Of a stretch of 64,000 nt of DNA, positions 60,140 through 64,000 are shown one piece after another. A program made the position numbers and the translations under genes. The notes below the pieces were generated by a model that was not told the DNA's origin, made no database searches, and saw nothing but the letters and a program-made list of their open reading frames with translations. Position 1 is the first letter of the stretch. Each line of letters begins with the position of its first letter. Source of the stretch: Cenococcum geophilum 1.58 (Eukaryota > Ascomycota > Dothideomycetes > Gloniales > Gloniaceae); the NCBI GenBank assembly GCA_001692895.1, contig KV748228.1, forward strand, positions 621,344 through 685,343. The letters run 5' to 3'.

Positions 60140-63100
60140 TATAGTTCATTTCTATCCTTTTGCTTTCTATAGTCTATCTACTAGGACTTTAGTAGGAGTT
60201 GCCTCCTTCTAGAGATCTTTCTGCTCTTAGCCACTTCCTAATAGCTATTTTTGTCCTACTTAAGAATAGAAAAAGCGCCCTTCTTCCTTTCTTTATACAA
60301 AAAAGCTTCTCTAAGGAGAGAGAAGAGCCTATTTGTCTTTGCATTTCCTTTCTATCTTCCCAATATAGTCTGCATTTTAGTAAGAGGTGCGTAGGGGTTT
60401 GTACCGCGGTACAGTCCTTAAAGCATTTACCTTCTTTATCCTTCCCTATTGTTTTAGAGAAGGATTTAAAGAAGCCTTTTCCTAGTTTTAGTTAAAAGAA
60501 AGCTAATTATAGCTTTTTAGGATATTTATCCTTGGTGGCTTTAAAAGAGAAAGGGTAGTTTCCTTTACAGATTCTAGTATAGTGTTTTCCTTTGCTTTTA
60601 TTCTGTTACCAATTGTTTTTCTACTATTCTAGTATCTTTTCTCTTGCTTATTTCCCTAGGTGGGCTAGGGAGGAATAAGAAGATTATATTTTTCTTCTAG
60701 AGAGGCCCTTTTTAGCTAGTTTATCTGCTATTTTATTTCCGTAAATTCCTAGGTGGCTAGGGATCCAATAAAAGTTAATAGAGATATTCCTGCTAGCTAG
60801 ATAGGAACAGCTTTGCGTAATTTTAAAGACTAGTTCTTGCCCTCCTATAAGAGAATTAAGCTGTAATCTCTTAATAGCCGCTTGGCTATCTATAAAGATA
60901 TAAACCTGTTTCTCTTCTAGTCTTTNTTNTTTTAGGTNTTCTANGGCCCTATAGACTNNATAAAGNTCTNCGTCNATAATTTCNATATAGGGCCCTAGAT
61001 TCCAGTTTGTTGCATATTTAATCCTATTTCTCTCTCCTCTTTTACATACGGCTGCTGCATTTAATTTATTGTCTTTAGAGCTATCTATATAGTATATATC
61101 TACTAGGTCCCACTTTAGGGATTCTTATAGATTTTCTACTAGTCTTAGATGTTCTTGTGTAGCTTCTTCTTTACTACCCTTAGAGATAGAAAAGAAAGCG
61201 GGAATAGGAGGAGACTACGGTTTTTGCCAGTCTAGAGAGACTCTCTCTATATTCTAATTTTGGATTAACTTCTAAACTCTAGTAGTTAGAAATAGTAGCT
61301 ATGTTTTTAGCTATAAGAGGTACTTTATAGTAGAGTTTTTAGGGCTAGAATTAGAGCTAGAACTAGCTGCTAGTTCGTCCCTATCTTTATTAACCTCTTC
61401 TATATAACGTAATCGGTAAGTATATTGGCCACGCAAGTAAGCTAGCCACCTCAAAACTTACCAAAAATTAGAAAATTCACACTTTAATATCTTAATAACC
61501 ACTTAATAATAAATTCTAATAATTTAAATTTGGACTTTTATATACGCTTTACAGCTCCTATTAAAGTTGCATAGTAATTAGTTTAGTGGTTTTTAAAATA
61601 TTATAATTTGGGGGCCAAAATAAAGCCAAATTACTGTATCTTAAAAACCACTAAACTAATTACTATGCAACTTTAATAGAAGCTGTAAAGCGTATATAAA
61701 AGTCTAAATTTAAATTATTAGAATTTATTNTTAAGTGGTTGTTAAGATATTAAAGATAAATTTTCTAATTTTTAAGGTGGCCAGCTTACTTACGTGGCCA
61801 ACATACTTACCGATTACGTTAGGCCTTTTTAATTGCGTAATTTTCCTTGAATTTTAGGATTCTTAATGCGTAGTTATTGTAAAGCTTTTTAAATCTAATT
61901 CTAGGGGGAGGAGTAGAAGCTTCAATCTCTATAGCTTGGCTTAGAGATTCTCTAAATGCTCCTAGAACTAGTTTTAGGGCCTCATTTTGTAGAGATTGGT
62001 ACCTAGCTAGTAGGTAGTCTCTAGGTTTGCTTTTCCACCAGCATTGTACTCCGTAGTCTGCTATAGTAGTAATGTAGGCTATATAGAGCTGTCGAAGGGC
62101 TTATAGGGATAAACCTCTTTATATATTGCCTAGTCTTCTAATTAAATAAAAGGCTGCTTTTGCTTTAGAGATTTTTATTTCTACATATTGTTTAAAAGTA
62201 AGCTTAGAGTCTAGGAATACTCCTAACCACCTAACTAGGGGTTTAGGGGATATTTCNACGTCTCCTAGCTTTAGCCCTTCCTCTATAGTAGTACGCTTAT
62301 TATGGAAGTGTATAAGCTCTATTTTGCCAATATTAAAGCTAATAGCAGCTTCCTTAGCTTTAGACATTAGCTCTTACGCAATCCTCTTTAGCTTTTTATA
62401 GTTAGATTTAGTAGAGTTTAATATAACCATAATTGCAAAATCGTCTATATAGCTAAGGGAATAGGCTCCTTTTGTCTCTAGCCTATAGATATTGCGTAGA
62501 TATAGTAGAAATAAGATAGGGGATATAGGCGATCCCTGTGGTATCCCTGTTTCTAGTTCTACTTTTTNTTATATTTGCCCATTAAAGGAGAGCTGTATCT
62601 TTCTATTGCTTAGGAAAGTAGCTACCTATTATATAAACGCTATAGGTAGTCCTAGTTCCTTACAGATAGATAGAAGCTGGTTTTTAGAGATATGGTCAAA
62701 AAGCCCCCTTTACGTCTAGGAATAACGTAGTAGCTATCCTTTATCTAGCTTTTTTCCTACTATTTTTAGATTGTATATTGTTTAGAAGTAGTAAAACTGC
62801 GTTTATTGCAGACCGCTGTCTTCTTTCTTCTAGTTGTGAATCTTAAAGTAAGCTAGTAGTACTAGCTAGATATCCTAATCTAGTAGCGAAGATCTTCTCT
62901 AAAGTCTTTCCTAGGCAGTTTAATAGGGAGATAGGTCTATAGGACTTTGGTAGAGAATAGTCCTCCTTATTTACTTTAGGAAGAATAACTCCTTAAGCTT
63001 CTCTCTATACCTTTGGCTAATAGCCTAGGATAAATAAGATCCTATAGATCCTATATAGAAGATCTTCTATAGTAGGGTAGGCCTTTTATAGAATTGCGAA

Positions 63101-64000
63101 AGATATACCATCTGGCCCTAGAGCTTTTTTATTAGAGCTAGAGAGAAGTGCTTATTTAACTTCTATTCTCTCTAGTTCTAGCCATTCCCATTTACTGTCT
63201 ATAGTATAGTCCTTCCACTCTATAGGGCTAGTAGAAGGGGGTTTTGGGAATAGAGTAGTTATAAAAGCTTTGTATTGGTCATCGAAGCTTTCTACTAGTC
63301 TAGTAGTCCCATCCTTACTATACTGTAGACTAGGGATTATTCGCAGTGTTCTCTCCTTTGTGTATTTTAGGGCAGTAAAGACCTCTTTTCCTTATACTTT
63401 TTCTAGGAAGCTATTCCAGCAACTAGTCTTAGCTTCTCTTATTGCGAAAAAGTATTAATTTTTAGCTTCTTTATAGGCTTCTAGTCTAGAACTTCTATTA
63501 GGTTGTTCCTTATGAAGTCTTCCTAGTTTTGCCATTTTTTGTCTTTTCTTTAGAAGCTCTTTATTCCACCATAGTTTAGAGAATTCGCAGGTTCTAGATC
63601 TAGGGATAGCTTTCTCTACTACTAGCTTTATATAGCTAGTAAGATCTATTACTAGATTATCTACTAGTATACTTAAGCTTCTATCCTTAAGTCTATACAA
63701 ATCTTCTAGGGAGGCTAGGGGACCTTTTTCTCCTATCTTTATATAGGGGTTTTCTCTAACTAGTTCTTCTAAAACTAAAAGCTTTGCTTCTAGTTCTAGC
63801 TCTAAAACTAAAAGTTTTGCTTCTAGTTCTAGCTCTAAAACTTATTCTTTTAAGGAGGTAGAGAAGAGTTCCTAGTTTGCCTTTTTTATAGAGAAAGGGG
63901 TTTAGGTATCTTTACATCTCTCTAGTAAATAAAGAGAATGCTATAGTCTTATAATCAGATCCTGTTTCTTCTATTATAGTCCAATTATCCCAGGTATTTT
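60140..64000 (-). pseudogene. LINE ORF2 (linker, RT, RNase H, C-terminal knuckle)
   Basis: From right to left: linker near 63700-63455 (SRTCEFSKLWWNKELLKKRQ); RT from about 63150, with GIPQGSPISPILF near 62550-62510 (GIPQGS with Gln kept or mutated), YIDD near 62447-62430 (LSYIDDFAIMV), and the thumb motif RWLGVFLDSKLTFK near 62245-62200. After the MITE, RNase H lies near 61350-60700 (FIDSQAAIKRLQLNSL, NFYWIPSHLGIYGNKIADKLA). A C-terminal Cys/His segment lies near 60430-60340 (DCTAVQTPTHLLLKC). The order RT then RNase H with this thumb fits the Tad1 clade. Moderate RIP; 60199-60495 stays open antisense by chance. Confidence 0.85.
61407..61819. mobile_element. 413-bp foldback MITE (Tc1/mariner-type TA duplication)
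   Basis: It starts acgtaatcggtaagtatatt and ends aacatacttaccgattacgt, inverted copies, flanked by TA on both sides (61405-61406, 61820-61821). The arms stay complementary almost to the centre: ttgcatagtaattagtttag on the left faces ctaaactaattactatgcaa on the right, leaving a short loop near 61612-61626. There is no ORF. It lies between the RT and RNase H parts of the LINE. One n is at 61730. Confidence 0.92.

Larger units (their letters stand above)
59849..64000 (-). mobile_element. Tad1-like LINE, 3' part, continuing past the window
   Basis: A non-LTR retrotransposon reads right to left. Its 3' end is an A-rich tail at 59849-59873 (minus strand aaaaataaaataaaaataaaa) set exactly at the edge of Gypsy A4 sequence. 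ORF2 covers about 60140 to the window end; the endonuclease is mostly outside. A foldback MITE at 61407-61819 interrupts it. n bases lie near 60926-60985. Confidence 0.87.

Noticed and set aside
60199..60495. 98-codon plus-strand open frame
   Set aside because: It is antisense to the LINE C-terminus, where RNase H and a Cys/His segment are readable on the minus strand.

Overview
The window looks like an AT-rich, transposon-filled compartment of a filamentous ascomycete (Pezizomycotina) genome damaged by repeat-induced point mutation (RIP). In every recognisable reading frame most CAA/CAG glutamine codons have become TAA/TAG, TGG is mostly TAG, CpA is scarce and TpA abundant, while frames often stay in register over kilobases. 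That is C-to-T change, not random decay. The fungal-specific kinase family FunK1, a fungal AAA ATPase with a DUF7025-type N-terminus, chromodomain Gypsy elements, fungal Copia elements and a Tad1-like LINE agree with this. I name no species. I see no intact host gene and no RNA gene. Runs of n mark unresolved bases.

Layout. 1-3998: 3' half of a Gypsy (A1, +) inserted in another Gypsy (X, -, 3999-5848), itself in a Gypsy fragment (D, -, 5849-6350). 6351-24075: Gypsy A2 (+), split by two complete Copia elements, Copia-1 (6899-12947) and Copia-2 (17697-23981), and cut off at 24075. 24076-26970: 3' half of an unrelated Gypsy (B, +) with a 3' LTR. 27850-38170: a FunK1 pseudogene (+) split by complete Gypsy A3 (28501-36440, TSD CTAAA). 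38475-38985: degenerate minisatellite. 39106-45137: complete Gypsy-4 (-) carrying a little-mutated 182-bp solo-LTR-like insertion. 45190-52560: AAA ATPase pseudogene (-) split by a three-LTR, gag-only Copia-3 array (46968-51895). 52560-58161: unidentified RIP-degraded DNA and a probable SANT/Myb-like pseudogene (-). 58162-59848: 3' end of Gypsy A4 (-), invaded by a Tad1-like LINE (-, 59849 to the window end) that holds a 413-bp foldback MITE.

How it works together. Target-site duplications order the insertions: host genes and older Gypsy copies were hit first, then Gypsy A copies, then Copia-1 and Copia-2 inside A2. Autonomous Copia-1/2 encode a complete Gag-PR-IN-RT-RNaseH, whereas Copia-3 keeps only a related Gag, so it would have depended on pol supplied in trans. 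The least mutated stretches (the 182-bp insertion and the QAPxx repeat block of Copia-3 copy B) are short or single-copy here, as expected if RIP needs long duplicated homology.
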